Shown one piece after another: positions 44,137 to 53,479 of a stretch of DNA of 64,000 nucleotides (its first letter is position 1; the number at the start of each line of letters is the position of its first letter). Made by a program: the position numbers and the translations under genes. Under the pieces are notes generated by a model. That model had not been told where the DNA came from and did no database searches. It saw only the letters and a program-made list of their open reading frames with translations. The stretch is from assembly GCF_026153515.1 (NCBI RefSeq), contig NZ_CP110644.1:1455501-1519500 (forward strand), in the 5' to 3' direction. The stretch is from Pseudomonas sp. KU26590 (GTDB lineage: Bacteria; Pseudomonadota; Gammaproteobacteria; Pseudomonadales; Pseudomonadaceae).

Positions 44137-44270
44137 GTAGGAGCGTGGCTTGTCCCGCGATTTGGCGCGCAGCGGCAGTCAATCCGGTGAGTGCGGTGCG
44201 TCAGCAACGAAGGCCGTCGCAAGCTTTACTACTGCTTCGCAGCCGATCGCGGGACAAGCCACGCTCCTAC
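44137..44270. repeat. REP palindrome with long arms (GTAGGAGCGTGGCTTGTCCC)
   Basis: Arms of about 25 bases, GTAGGAGCGTGGCTTGTCCC extended by GCGAT and its reverse complement, enclose about 85 bases. The centre has further imperfect inverted segments. It lies between the convergent mscS and ampG genes. Confidence 0.9.
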
Positions 44271-44285
44271 AGAGTCGGGTTCGCC

Positions 44286-45851
44286 TTACAGAGTTGAATC
44301 CGCAGGCTTGGCGGGCTCTTCGGCTTCTTCCCGCTCTTCCCGCGCTTCTCGGCGTGCTTCCTGCGCCCAGTGCAGGGCGATCATGAACAACGTTGGCACG
44401 CCCATCAAAGCGGTCGCCAGGAAGAAGCTGTGATACCCCAGCTTCTCCACCATCACCCCGGAGTAGCCGCCGATCAGACGCGGCAACAGCAGCATGATCG
44501 AGCTGAGCAGCGCGTATTGGGTGGCCGAGAACTTGAGGTTGGTCAGGCTCGACAGGTACGCCACGAACGCCGATGTGGCGAGGCCCGAGCTGAAGTTATC
44601 CAGCGAGATCGTGACGATGAGCATCTTCAGGTTCGGGCCCATGTCGGCCAGCATCAGGAACAGCAGGTTGGTCGCTGCAGACGTGACACCGCCGATGAAC
44701 AGGATCGGCAGAATGCCGAAGCGCACGATCGCCAGACCGCCAAACGCCGCGCCGGCCAGCGTCATCACCAGGCCGAAGATCTTGCTGACGCTGGCAATCT
44801 GATCCTTGGTGAAACCCTGATCGATGTAGAACACGTTCGCCATCACGCCCATGACCGTGTCGGACATGCGATACGTGGCGATCAGCCCCAACAGCAGAAA
44901 GGCCTGCCAGCGATAACGCAGGATGAAGTCGTTGATCGGCGTCAGCACCGGCGCCAGGCCGCGGCGGCCCATGGACGACAGGCAGGCCACGGTCAGCAGC
45001 GTGTAGAGGATCGCGCGCAGAAAGGCGCGGTCTTCCATCAGCAGGTCTTTCCAGGTGGTCCCCTGAAACAGCACGCTGGCGAAATCAGTGTTGTACAGCT
45101 GGGTGAACATCGCCGGCACCGAGACCAGCAGAATGATCAGCACGAATACCGAGGCCAGTTGATGGGCAAAGCCGTATCGCACCGCCGACAGCTGCGTGCG
45201 AATCGGTACGGACGGTTCACGCATGATCAGGCTGGTGATCAGCGCGGGCACCATGAGCAGACCGAACAGCACATACGTGCCGGCCCAGGCCGAGTGTTTG
45301 TAGGCGAAGCCGGTCGAACCGAAGCCTTCGGCGAAGTACAACGCGCCGGCAGTGGCGAGGAGGGCGGCGACGCGGTAGCCGGCCATGTAGCTGGCGGCGA
45401 GCGTGGCTTGCTGGCTGTCGCTGGCAATTTCCAGCCGGTAGGCGTCAATGGCGATGTCTTGGGTCGCGGATGAAAACGCGACCACCACCGCAATCGCGAT
45501 CAGCCATGACAGATGCTGCTGCGGGTCACAGAATCCCATGCCGATCAGGCCCAGGATCACCAGTGATTGCGAGAGCACCAGCCACGAGCGCCGTCGGCCG
45601 AGCCGGCCCAACAAAGGAAGGCTCCATTGATCGAGCAGCGGCGACCAGACCCACTTAAAGGCATAGGCCAGACCGATCAGGCTGGCGTAGCCAATGGTTT
45701 CACGCGCGACGCCGGCTTCACGCAGCCAGACCGATAGCGTGGAAAATACCAACATGTAGGGCATGCCCGCAGCAAAGCCGAGCAATAAGAGCACAAACGT
45801 AGAGGGGCTGGCATATGCGGCGAGCGCGGCGCGCCAGGTTTTGCGGGGCAT
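44286..45851 (-). CDS. ampG: Muropeptide permease AmpG (MFS)
   Basis: The 521-residue major facilitator protein with about 12-14 transmembrane helices imports GlcNAc-anhydroMurNAc peptides for recycling and AmpC induction. The AmpG signatures GFAAGMPYMLVFSTLSVWLREAG and YAFKWVWSPLLDQ are present, plus ATQDIAIDAYRLE. Start ATG at 45851. It recycles the same muropeptides that the mur genes of this window build. Confidence 0.93.
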   Translation of the reverse strand: MPRKTWRAALAAYASPSTFVLLLLGFAAGMPYMLVFSTLSVWLREAGVARETIGYASLIGLAYAFKWVWSPLLDQWSLPLLGRLGRRRSWLVLSQSLVILGLIGMGFCDPQQHLSWLIAIAVVVAFSSATQDIAIDAYRLEIASDSQQATLAASYMAGYRVAALLATAGALYFAEGFGSTGFAYKHSAWAGTYVLFGLLMVPALITSLIMREPSVPIRTQLSAVRYGFAHQLASVFVLIILLVSVPAMFTQLYNTDFASVLFQGTTWKDLLMEDRAFLRAILYTLLTVACLSSMGRRGLAPVLTPINDFILRYRWQAFLLLGLIATYRMSDTVMGVMANVFYIDQGFTKDQIASVSKIFGLVMTLAGAAFGGLAIVRFGILPILFIGGVTSAATNLLFLMLADMGPNLKMLIVTISLDNFSSGLATSAFVAYLSSLTNLKFSATQYALLSSIMLLLPRLIGGYSGVMVEKLGYHSFFLATALMGVPTLFMIALHWAQEARREAREEREEAEEPAKPADSTL

Positions 45852-45893
45852 GGGCTGGAATCTGCCTCAGGTTACGTAAACAAAGCGCGCACT

Positions 45894-46262
45894 CTAACCG
45901 TTGTGCTCTGTCGGGCGCCAGCCATGACGCTGCATATCCACACGATTGTTACGGATGGTCACGCCCTCGGCACGTAGACGTGCGCGTTGCTCCTCGCCCG
46001 ACACTGTTCCGGGCGCCAGGCTGATGCGCCCGCCAGCGGCGATCACGCGATGCCAGGGCAGGCTGCTGCCGTCCGGCAACTGGCTCAAGGCCCTGCCTAC
46101 GAAGCGCGCCGCTCGTCCCAGACCGGCCAGCTCGGCCAGTTGACCATAACTCACCACTTTGCCTTCAGGTACTTGATGCAGCGTGAGGTATAACGCCGTG
46201 CGCCGTGCCTCTGCAGGGGACAGGCCGGTGGGGTCGTCATGCGCGGGAGATTGTGCGATCAC
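45894..46262 (-). CDS. Alkyltransferase-like protein (ATL), catalytically Cys-less MGMT homologue
   Basis: The 122-residue protein matches the C-terminal DNA-binding domain of O6-alkylguanine transferase (VPEGKVVSYGQLAELAGLGRAARFVG). The alkyl-acceptor motif reads P-W70-HRVI instead of PCHRV. Trp at this position defines ATL proteins, which flag O6-alkylguanine lesions for nucleotide excision repair. The GTG at 46262 is chosen because AGGAACGA lies just upstream; the frame is open further but has no better start. Confidence 0.88.
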   Translation of the reverse strand: MIAQSPAHDDPTGLSPAEARRTALYLTLHQVPEGKVVSYGQLAELAGLGRAARFVGRALSQLPDGSSLPWHRVIAAGGRISLAPGTVSGEEQRARLRAEGVTIRNNRVDMQRHGWRPTEHNG

Positions 46263-46422
46263 GCATTCGTTCCTGTAAAAGGGATGAACGGAAATTTTCG
46301 ACAAGGAACTAGGGAAACATCCTACTGTCAGTGTTACCTGTGCCGGCGGTCTGCCGATTGCCAAGACGTTGTCCATCCGGATAATGCCCGATTTCCCGCG
46401 AACCAGAGCGTTGTCGTTGCTT

Positions 46423-47430
46423 ATGTTGTCCAGAACCCTGTTGTGCGTTGCTGTTGCCACTGCTTCTACCCCATTGCTCGCTGACACCGTCTGGTTGAAA
46501 AACGGCGACAAAATGACGGGTACCATCAAGTTCTTCGACGGCGGCAAGCTGCTGATCAATACCAAATATGCAGGCGACGTCCCGCTGGACTGGAAGGAAA
46601 TCAAGACGCTGGAAAGTGACCAGCACCTTCTGGTGAAGCAGGACGCCACCACCGGCGAGATCTCCAAATCGTTGCAACCGGCCGAAGACGGCAAGGTCAC
46701 GCTGGCCAACGGCGATGCGCCGAAGACGGTGGAACTGGCAATCATTCAGCAGATCATCAAGCCCAAGCCGGTGGTCACTGACCTGGTGTGGAAGGGCAAT
46801 ATCGACGCTGCGCTCGACTTCCAGCGCGCCGAGAACGACACCGACGATTACAACATTGCCTTCAAGACCTCTGCGACCCATGGCCAGTGGCGCCACAACG
46901 CCAAGGGCGAATACAACCGCGAGTCGCAGGACAACCTGACCACCACCAATAACTGGGACGCCGAATACTCGGTCGACCGGTTCTTCACGGACAAGTGGTT
47001 CTGGGACGGTCGCATCACCTACAAGCGTGACACCATTGAAGACCTGTCCCGTCAGCGCACCGTCGGTACCGGTCCGGGCTACCAGTTCTGGGACGACGAA
47101 CTGGGCGCATTCAAAGTCGGCGGTCTGCTTAACCGCACTGACTTCGAATACTCCAACGGCGAGAAGGACAACTTTTACTCCGTGTCCGGCACCTGGGACT
47201 ACAACCGTTACCTGATCGGCAAGAAGGTCGAGTTCTTCACCAACGGTGAACTTGGTAAGCCTCTCAGCGGCGTGGCTGACTACAGCCTCGAGACGGAAGT
47301 GGGCCTGCGTTACAAAGTCACCGAGTGGGCGTCCCTCAATCTCAAGGCCGAGAAAGACGTGATCAGCGGCTCCGACAACGGCGACCTGGACAAAACCCGC
47401 TACACCGCCGGTTTTGGTGTTTCCTGGTAA
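46423..47430 (+). CDS. DUF481 outer-membrane protein
   Basis: The 335-residue precursor has a signal peptide (MLSRTLLCVAVATASTPLLA) and an N-terminal DTVWLKNGDKMTGTIKFFDGG segment. A C-terminal beta-barrel region of the DUF481 type follows, with alternating aromatic strands and the terminal YTAGFGVSW. The role is unknown; the family is described as putative salt-stress induced. The ATG at 46423 gives the cleanest signal peptide, but TTG 46369 and ATG 46384 are in frame and none has a good ribosome site. Confidence 0.82.
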   Translation: MLSRTLLCVAVATASTPLLADTVWLKNGDKMTGTIKFFDGGKLLINTKYAGDVPLDWKEIKTLESDQHLLVKQDATTGEISKSLQPAEDGKVTLANGDAPKTVELAIIQQIIKPKPVVTDLVWKGNIDAALDFQRAENDTDDYNIAFKTSATHGQWRHNAKGEYNRESQDNLTTTNNWDAEYSVDRFFTDKWFWDGRITYKRDTIEDLSRQRTVGTGPGYQFWDDELGAFKVGGLLNRTDFEYSNGEKDNFYSVSGTWDYNRYLIGKKVEFFTNGELGKPLSGVADYSLETEVGLRYKVTEWASLNLKAEKDVISGSDNGDLDKTRYTAGFGVSW

Positions 47431-47453
47431 TAGCTGCCTCATCAAGGCATGAG

Positions 47454-47503
47454 CGTGCGCAGATCACACCCTGATCTGCGCGCGTCGGCTTGTTTCTTTT
47501 TTT
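47454..47503 (+). terminator. Terminator-like hairpin after the DUF481 gene
   Basis: GCGCAGATCA/TGATCTGCGC form a strong stem. A TTTCTTTTTTT tract begins about 12 bases later, so termination is likely though spacing is longer than usual. Confidence 0.6.
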
Positions 47504-47652
47504 AAGCGTTTCTTTTTACGCGAACTCTCCGCCCAATCGTCACCCCCGCTCAATCTGGCACCTGCCGGCGATAACGATTATCGTGTGGCATGGGTCGCCG
47601 TCTGCTGCTTCGCGTCCCTCGATGCCTTCGTTTTACTGTTCAGGAGCCCCAC

Positions 47653-48384
47653 ATGAGCGCCAGTGCCAACCGGCAAGCCCGTACCTTGCTGCTCAAGGAA
47701 TACCGTGGCGTGTTGTCGACCCATTCCAAGTCGATGCCCGGTTACCCGTTTGGCTCGGTGGTGCCTTATTGCCTGGACGATCAAGGCCGTCCGCTGATCC
47801 TCATCAGCCGCATCGCGCAACACACCCACAACCTGCAGCTCGACGCCAAGTGCTCTCTATTGGTGGGCGAGCGCGGCGCCGAGGATGTGCAGGCAGTCGG
47901 TCGCGTCACGCTCGTGGCCGAGGCCGAGAAGCTCAGCGACGAGGCGCAGATTGTAGCGGCCGCGCAGCGCTACTACCGTTATTTCCCGGAATCCGAGAGT
48001 TACCACAGCGCCCACGATTTCGATTTCTGGGTGCTGAAGCCGGTGCGCTATCGTTTCATCGGCGGCTTTGGCGCGATTCACTGGCTGGACGACGCGGCGT
48101 TGGCCAATCCCTTCGCCGGGGCTGCCGAGGTCGGCATGGTCGAGCATATGAATGACGATCACGCCAAGGCCATCGCCCACTACGTCGAGCTGGCCGGTTT
48201 GCCAAAGACCGAGCCCGCCACGCTGGTGGGCATCGACAGCGAGGGCATGCACCTGCGCGTAGGTCAAAGTCTGTACTGGCTGGCCTTCGCAGAACCTTGT
48301 AATACGCCGACACACGTCCGCCAGGCCTTGGTTCAACTGGCTCACGCTGAAAAATGGCCCACACTTGAACAGGCCGAGGCTTGA
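47653..48384 (+). CDS. HugZ-family (flavin/heme-binding split-barrel) protein
   Basis: The 243-residue protein has an N-terminal pyridoxamine-phosphate-oxidase-like split barrel (residues 10-150: GVLSTHSKSMPGYPFGSVVPY, ISRIAQHTHNL). A C-terminal DUF2470-type domain follows (VEHMNDDHAKAIAHYVEL). The HugZ arrangement in other bacteria is tied to heme use; activity here is unproven. The start is the ATG after CAGGAGCCC. Confidence 0.85.
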   Translation: MSASANRQARTLLLKEYRGVLSTHSKSMPGYPFGSVVPYCLDDQGRPLILISRIAQHTHNLQLDAKCSLLVGERGAEDVQAVGRVTLVAEAEKLSDEAQIVAAAQRYYRYFPESESYHSAHDFDFWVLKPVRYRFIGGFGAIHWLDDAALANPFAGAAEVGMVEHMNDDHAKAIAHYVELAGLPKTEPATLVGIDSEGMHLRVGQSLYWLAFAEPCNTPTHVRQALVQLAHAEKWPTLEQAEA

Positions 48385-48450
48385 ATTAACGACTTTGCGA
48401 CTTCACGTAAGGTCTACTGGAAGCCTTCTTCCGTTTAGGAACTCACCTTG

Positions 48451-48957
48451 ATGCGCGTTTTTCTTCTGCTTTTATTGCTTTTTCCGGTGCTCGAGCTGTT
48501 CGTGCTGGTGAAAGTCGGGATGTCGATCGGCTTCCTGCCGACCTTCCTGCTGGTCGTTGCCGGGTCGATGCTCGGTGTTTTCGTGGTACGGATCGCCGGT
48601 GTGGCCACCGCGTTGAGCGCCCGTCAGAGTCTGGCCCGTGGCGAGCTGCCCGCGCAGCAGATGCTCAATGGCTTGATGATGACCATCGGCGGTGGCTTGC
48701 TCGTGCTGCCTGGCTTCATCAGTGACGTGCTGGGCCTGCTTTTTCTGATGCCGTTTACCCGTCGCCTGATCGTCGGCAAGGTGCGCAACCGCGCAGAGGC
48801 CCAGGCTGCGCGCCAGCGTGCGTTTGCCGAGAACATGCATGCGGCCAATTCGGCAGGCCCCATGCACCCCGGTGCTGCCCGTCCTGAGGCACGCCGCCCC
48901 GAAGTCATCGAGGGTGAAGTGATCGAAGGCGAATACGAGCCACTGGATAAAAAGTAA
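48451..48957 (+). CDS. fxsA: FxsA family membrane protein
   Basis: The 168-residue protein has hydrophobic segments at about 4-24, 27-50 and 75-100. FxsA-type motifs PVLELFVLVKVG and MMTIGGGLLVLPGFISDVLGLLFLMP are followed by an acidic tail (EVIEGEVIEGEYEPLDKK). In E. coli FxsA reduces exclusion of phage T7 by the F plasmid; the normal role is unclear. TTAGGAAC precedes the ATG. It lies just upstream of groES, as in many proteobacteria. Confidence 0.92.
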   Translation: MRVFLLLLLLFPVLELFVLVKVGMSIGFLPTFLLVVAGSMLGVFVVRIAGVATALSARQSLARGELPAQQMLNGLMMTIGGGLLVLPGFISDVLGLLFLMPFTRRLIVGKVRNRAEAQAARQRAFAENMHAANSAGPMHPGAARPEARRPEVIEGEVIEGEYEPLDKK

Positions 48958-48974
48958 TCAAAAGTCTCCACATC

Positions 48975-48996
48975 ACGGCACCTGCGGGTGCCGTGC
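48975..48996 (+). terminator. Hairpin terminator after fxsA
   Basis: CACGGCACC and GGTGCCGTG form a stem with a short loop, followed by CTCGTTTT. It separates fxsA from the groESL promoter. Confidence 0.65.
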
Positions 48997-49041
48997 TCGT
49001 TTTCGCGACCGCTATTCATGCAAAAAATTTCTGCGGTCAGC

Positions 49042-49070
49042 CTTGAATTCGGCTTGCTCGCCCTTATGTA
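49042..49070 (+). promoter_or_regulatory. Heat-shock (sigma32, RpoH) promoter of groESL
   Basis: CTTGAA (49042-49047), a 13-base spacer and CCCTTATGTA (49061-49070) match the sigma32 pattern CTTGAA-N11-16-CCCCATNT. It is about 140 bases before groES, the expected position. Confidence 0.75.
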
Positions 49071-49210
49071 TGGGTCACCGCAAGGTTTCTGGCGCGTTTC
49101 GTCAGACCGTATTCTGCGGTTCGCTCGCGAACCGTAACCGGCAAGCCCGGATGTTTTAACCCGCCGGTGTTCGCACCGGGCGTTTAAAAACCATAATTAG
49201 GAGATCGACA

Positions 49211-49504
49211 ATGAAGCTTCGTCCTCTGCATGACCGCGTCGTAATCCGTCGCAGCGAAGAAGAAACAAAAACTGCTGGCGGTATCGTGCTGCCTGGTTCG
49301 GCTGCTGAAAAACCTAACCGTGGCGAAATCCTCGCCGTCGGTAACGGTCGCATCCTGGACAACGGTGAAGTACGCGCGCTGGCCGTGAAAGTGGGTGACA
49401 AAGTGGTGTTCGGCCCTTACTCCGGCAGCAACACTGTGAAAGTAGACGGCGAAGACCTGCTGGTGATGAGCGAGAACGAAATTCTCGCGGTCGTCGAAGG
49501 CTGA
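49211..49504 (+). CDS. groES: Co-chaperonin GroES
   Basis: The 97-residue lid of the GroEL chamber has the start [20 protein letters not shown], the mobile loop [16 protein letters not shown] and [14 protein letters not shown]. Cotranscribed with groEL 50 bases downstream; AGGAGA precedes the ATG. Confidence 0.98.
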   Translation: MKLRPLHDRVVIRRSEEETKTAGGIVLPGSAAEKPNRGEILAVGNGRILDNGEVRALAVKVGDKVVFGPYSGSNTVKVDGEDLLVMSENEILAVVEG

Positions 49505-49541
49505 GTTGATACCCCATTTCCCGTTACTACAAAGTATTTAA

Positions 49542-51197
<1,656 letters not shown>

Positions 51198-51218
51198 GCC
51201 AGCCGTACCCCGATGTAG

Positions 51219-51248
51219 AAAAAACCCCGCTTCGGCGGGGTTTTTTTA
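51219..51248 (+). terminator. Rho-independent terminator of groESL
   Basis: ACCCCGC-TTCG-GCGGGGT with a seven-T run, about 20 bases after groEL. Confidence 0.95.
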
Positions 51249-51303
51249 TGGGTGCTTTTCTGTTTTTAGTAAGAGCGGGTTCAGCGGGGAAGTGCGCGTT
51301 GGG

Positions 51304-51547
51304 GTCTGCCTAACGGCAGACGTTTCGCCTTCGGCGAGTTACTTGGAAAAGCACCCCAAGTAACCAAGGGTGCTTGCTCCTGGTTGGGCTCCTCCTTCGT
51401 CGGAGTACCCTCACTCCGGCCTCGCTCCGTGGGCCCGCGCCGAACGGACATCCATGTCCTGACGGCGCTCTCGCGGCATCCATGCCGCTCGGCCCACTCC
51501 GCAAGACCTGCGTTCAGCCTGCACCCAAGTCGCGTTTGGCGGTGACT
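51304..51547 (+). repeat. Structured multi-hairpin repeat, copy B
   Basis: Second copy of the element at 31404. Pairings: GTCTGCC/GGCAGAC (51304, 51315); GTTACTTGG/CCAAGTAAC (51338, 51356); CTCC/GGAG (51392, 51402). An outer GTGGGCC/GGCCCAC (51429, 51491) encloses GGAC-ATCCAT-GTCC (51446) and CGGC-ATCCAT-GCCG (51474). The arms differ from copy A but still pair. Between the convergent groEL and PAP2 genes. Confidence 0.85.
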
Positions 51548-51590
51548 GGGCTTTTTGTGTACGAAGATCAAAAGCAGATGCAGATCAACG

Positions 51591-51615
51591 GCTTCCCGGC
51601 TAAAGCCGGTCCTAC
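51591..51615. repeat. Half REP (GCTTCCCGGCTAAAGCCGG family)
   Basis: Same 25-base sequence family as at 9266 and 31703, again immediately after the structured repeat. Confidence 0.8.
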
Positions 51616-51634
51616 TGAGTGAATGCATTCCTCT

Positions 51635-51721
51635 GTAGGAGCCGGCTTGCTGGCGAATGCGCCGTTTCAGGCGACACTGTCGTGGCTGACCCACCGCGTT
51701 CGCCAGCAAGCCGGCTCCTAC
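51635..51721. repeat. REP palindrome (GTAGGAGCCGGCTTGCTGGCG)
   Basis: Inverted arms GTAGGAGCCGGCTTGCTGGC and its complement separated by about 45 bases. Confidence 0.92.
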
Positions 51722-51756
51722 AAATTGGCCGTGCCCGGATGAGATCGATCTGGATC

Positions 51757-51801
51757 GTTCCCACGCTCTGCGTGGGCATGCATCCCGTGACGCTCCGCGT
51801 C
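51757..51801. repeat. REP of the GTTCCCACGCTCTGCGTGGG family
   Basis: GTTCCCACGCTCTGCGTGGG is followed by CATCCCGTGACGCTCCGCGTC. This third REP family is common in Pseudomonas genomes. It completes a repeat-filled gap of about 570 bases after the groEL terminator; no gene is visible there. Confidence 0.85.
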
Positions 51802-51816
51802 ATCCTGAAATAGCTA

Positions 51817-52560
51817 CTACCCCGAAACCACTTCTCCACTCACCGCCACGTCCTTCTTCTTCGCCGGCCGGTACAGCACGAAGTAGTACGCCCCCAAACA
51901 AAGCAGCCAGCAGAACACGGCTGTCCAGATGTTGTGGGAGAAGAAGTGCGCCCCTTGAAGCATTCGGCCGATGGAGAAGACGGTGCCCAGGCCCGCCGCG
52001 AAGATCAGGCCGGCTTTGGCCAGGCGGGGTTTGCGGTCGCGGAAGACGAAGAACAGGGCGAACAAGGTAAAGCCCGTCGCCGCGTGACCGCCGGGCCAGC
52101 AGCGGCCGGGTTTGTCGGTTTGGGGGCGGGAGCTGAGGAGTTCGCTGTAGGTTTCCTGGCCGCCGAATTCTTTCAGGCTCCACGGGCACTGCACCGATGT
52201 CACCACTTTCACCGGCGTGACGAAGCTGGTGGATAACGCCATCGACAGCACCATGCAACCCAGTTCACGCTTCCAGGGCTTCAGCGCACTGACAAAGAAC
52301 GAGGCGATGAAGCTGACGAAGGACAACACGCCAATCGCGATGACGGCCTGTTTGGCGCGGTCATGCAGGATGTCTTCGAGAAAGAAGCTGTGCCGACCGA
52401 TGAACTCGCCCGCGACCGGGTCGTAGGCCAGTTTGGCGATGTCCATGTCCAGCGAAGTCAGTTCCAGCAATATCAGGACGATGGCGGTGACGGCCGGGAT
52501 GCCCAGGTAAACCCAGAAGTTGATCGGGCGTGAGGCGGGCCGTTCGAGTGCGTGTGACAT
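51817..52560 (-). CDS. PAP2-superfamily membrane phosphatase
   Basis: The 247-residue protein has about five to six transmembrane helices. PAP2 motif 2 is P156-GGH and motif 3 is GR199-x5-H205-x3-H209, so the final acidic residue of the classical SRxxxxxHxxxD motif is His. Such enzymes dephosphorylate lipid phosphates (undecaprenyl pyrophosphate, phosphatidic acid or lipid A). Substrate unknown. It is divergent from colR, and its upstream region holds a ColR-box-like sequence, suggesting ColRS control. Confidence 0.85.
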   Translation of the reverse strand: MSHALERPASRPINFWVYLGIPAVTAIVLILLELTSLDMDIAKLAYDPVAGEFIGRHSFFLEDILHDRAKQAVIAIGVLSFVSFIASFFVSALKPWKRELGCMVLSMALSTSFVTPVKVVTSVQCPWSLKEFGGQETYSELLSSRPQTDKPGRCWPGGHAATGFTLFALFFVFRDRKPRLAKAGLIFAAGLGTVFSIGRMLQGAHFFSHNIWTAVFCWLLCLGAYYFVLYRPAKKKDVAVSGEVVSG

Positions 52561-52659
52561 GGCAAATCCCGTGTAGTGGGCGAGGGGAGAGCGGGAGTAT
52601 ATAGAGCCGGAGCGGTGCGAAGTCTGAGCAGAACGCTGTCGTGGCGCTGTGAACCGCGA

Positions 52660-52672
52660 GTGAAAAAAACGT
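52660..52672 (-). promoter_or_regulatory. ColR-box-like motif facing the PAP2 gene
   Basis: On the minus strand the sequence is ACGTTTTTTTCAC, 100 bases before the PAP2 start and 124 before colR. The same 13 bases occur at 54874-54886. It resembles the P. putida ColR consensus ending TTTTTCAC as I recall it. Confidence 0.55.
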
Positions 52673-52795
52673 TATGCACGTCGGCGCTGGCCCTTGAGCG
52701 CGCATCGCCGTAAGCTGCCGCCAACTCTGACCTTGTTGAGCGGCATCTCGCGCCGTGTCCCGGGTCTCGCCACACCGCATAGGGAGATACGCGCC

Positions 52796-53479
52796 GTGAG
52801 AATTCTGCTGGTTGAAGACAACCGCGACATCCTGGCAAACCTCGCCGACTACCTCGGTTTGAAGGGTTACACCGTTGATTGCGCGCAAGACGGTCTGTCC
52901 GGCCTGCACTTGGCGGCCACCGAGCATTACGACTTGATCGTGCTCGACATCATGCTGCCCGGCATCGACGGCTACACCCTGTGCAAGCGCCTGCGTGAAG
53001 ACGCGCGTCGCGATACGCCGGTGATCATGCTGACTGCCCGCGACCAGCTTGACGACCGGCTTCAGGGTTTCCGCTCCGGCGCGGATGACTACCTGCTCAA
53101 GCCCTTTGCGCTGTCGGAACTGGCGGCGCGCATCGAAGCGGTGTTGCGTCGTGCTCAGGGCGGCGGGCGGCGGACCTTGCAGGTCGCCGATTTGATTTAC
53201 GATCTCGACACCCTGGAAGTGACCCGCGAAGGGCGTCTGCTCAAACTCAACCCGGTTGGGCTTAAGTTGCTCGCGGTGTTGATGCAGAAGAGCCCGCACG
53301 TCCTGCGTCGTGAAGTCCTCGAAGAAGCCCTGTGGGGCGATGACTGCCCGGACAGCGACAGCTTGCGCAGCCATGTTCACCAGTTGCGTCAGGTCATCGA
53401 CAAGCCGTTCCCCAAGCCGCTGCTGCAGACCGTTCACGGTGTCGGATACCGCCTCGCCGAGGGGCGTGATGGAGTTTAA
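52796..53479 (+). CDS. colR: Response regulator ColR
   Basis: The 227-residue OmpR-family regulator has phospho-acceptor D51 (LIVLDIMLPG), conserved K102 and a C-terminal winged helix (SLRSHVHQLRQVIDKPF). ColR with ColS guards membrane integrity against metals, phenol and polymyxin in Pseudomonas. The GTG start (VRILLVEDNRD) follows AGGGAGAT. It overlaps colS by 11 bases. Confidence 0.94.
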   Translation: MRILLVEDNRDILANLADYLGLKGYTVDCAQDGLSGLHLAATEHYDLIVLDIMLPGIDGYTLCKRLREDARRDTPVIMLTARDQLDDRLQGFRSGADDYLLKPFALSELAARIEAVLRRAQGGGRRTLQVADLIYDLDTLEVTREGRLLKLNPVGLKLLAVLMQKSPHVLRREVLEEALWGDDCPDSDSLRSHVHQLRQVIDKPFPKPLLQTVHGVGYRLAEGRDGV

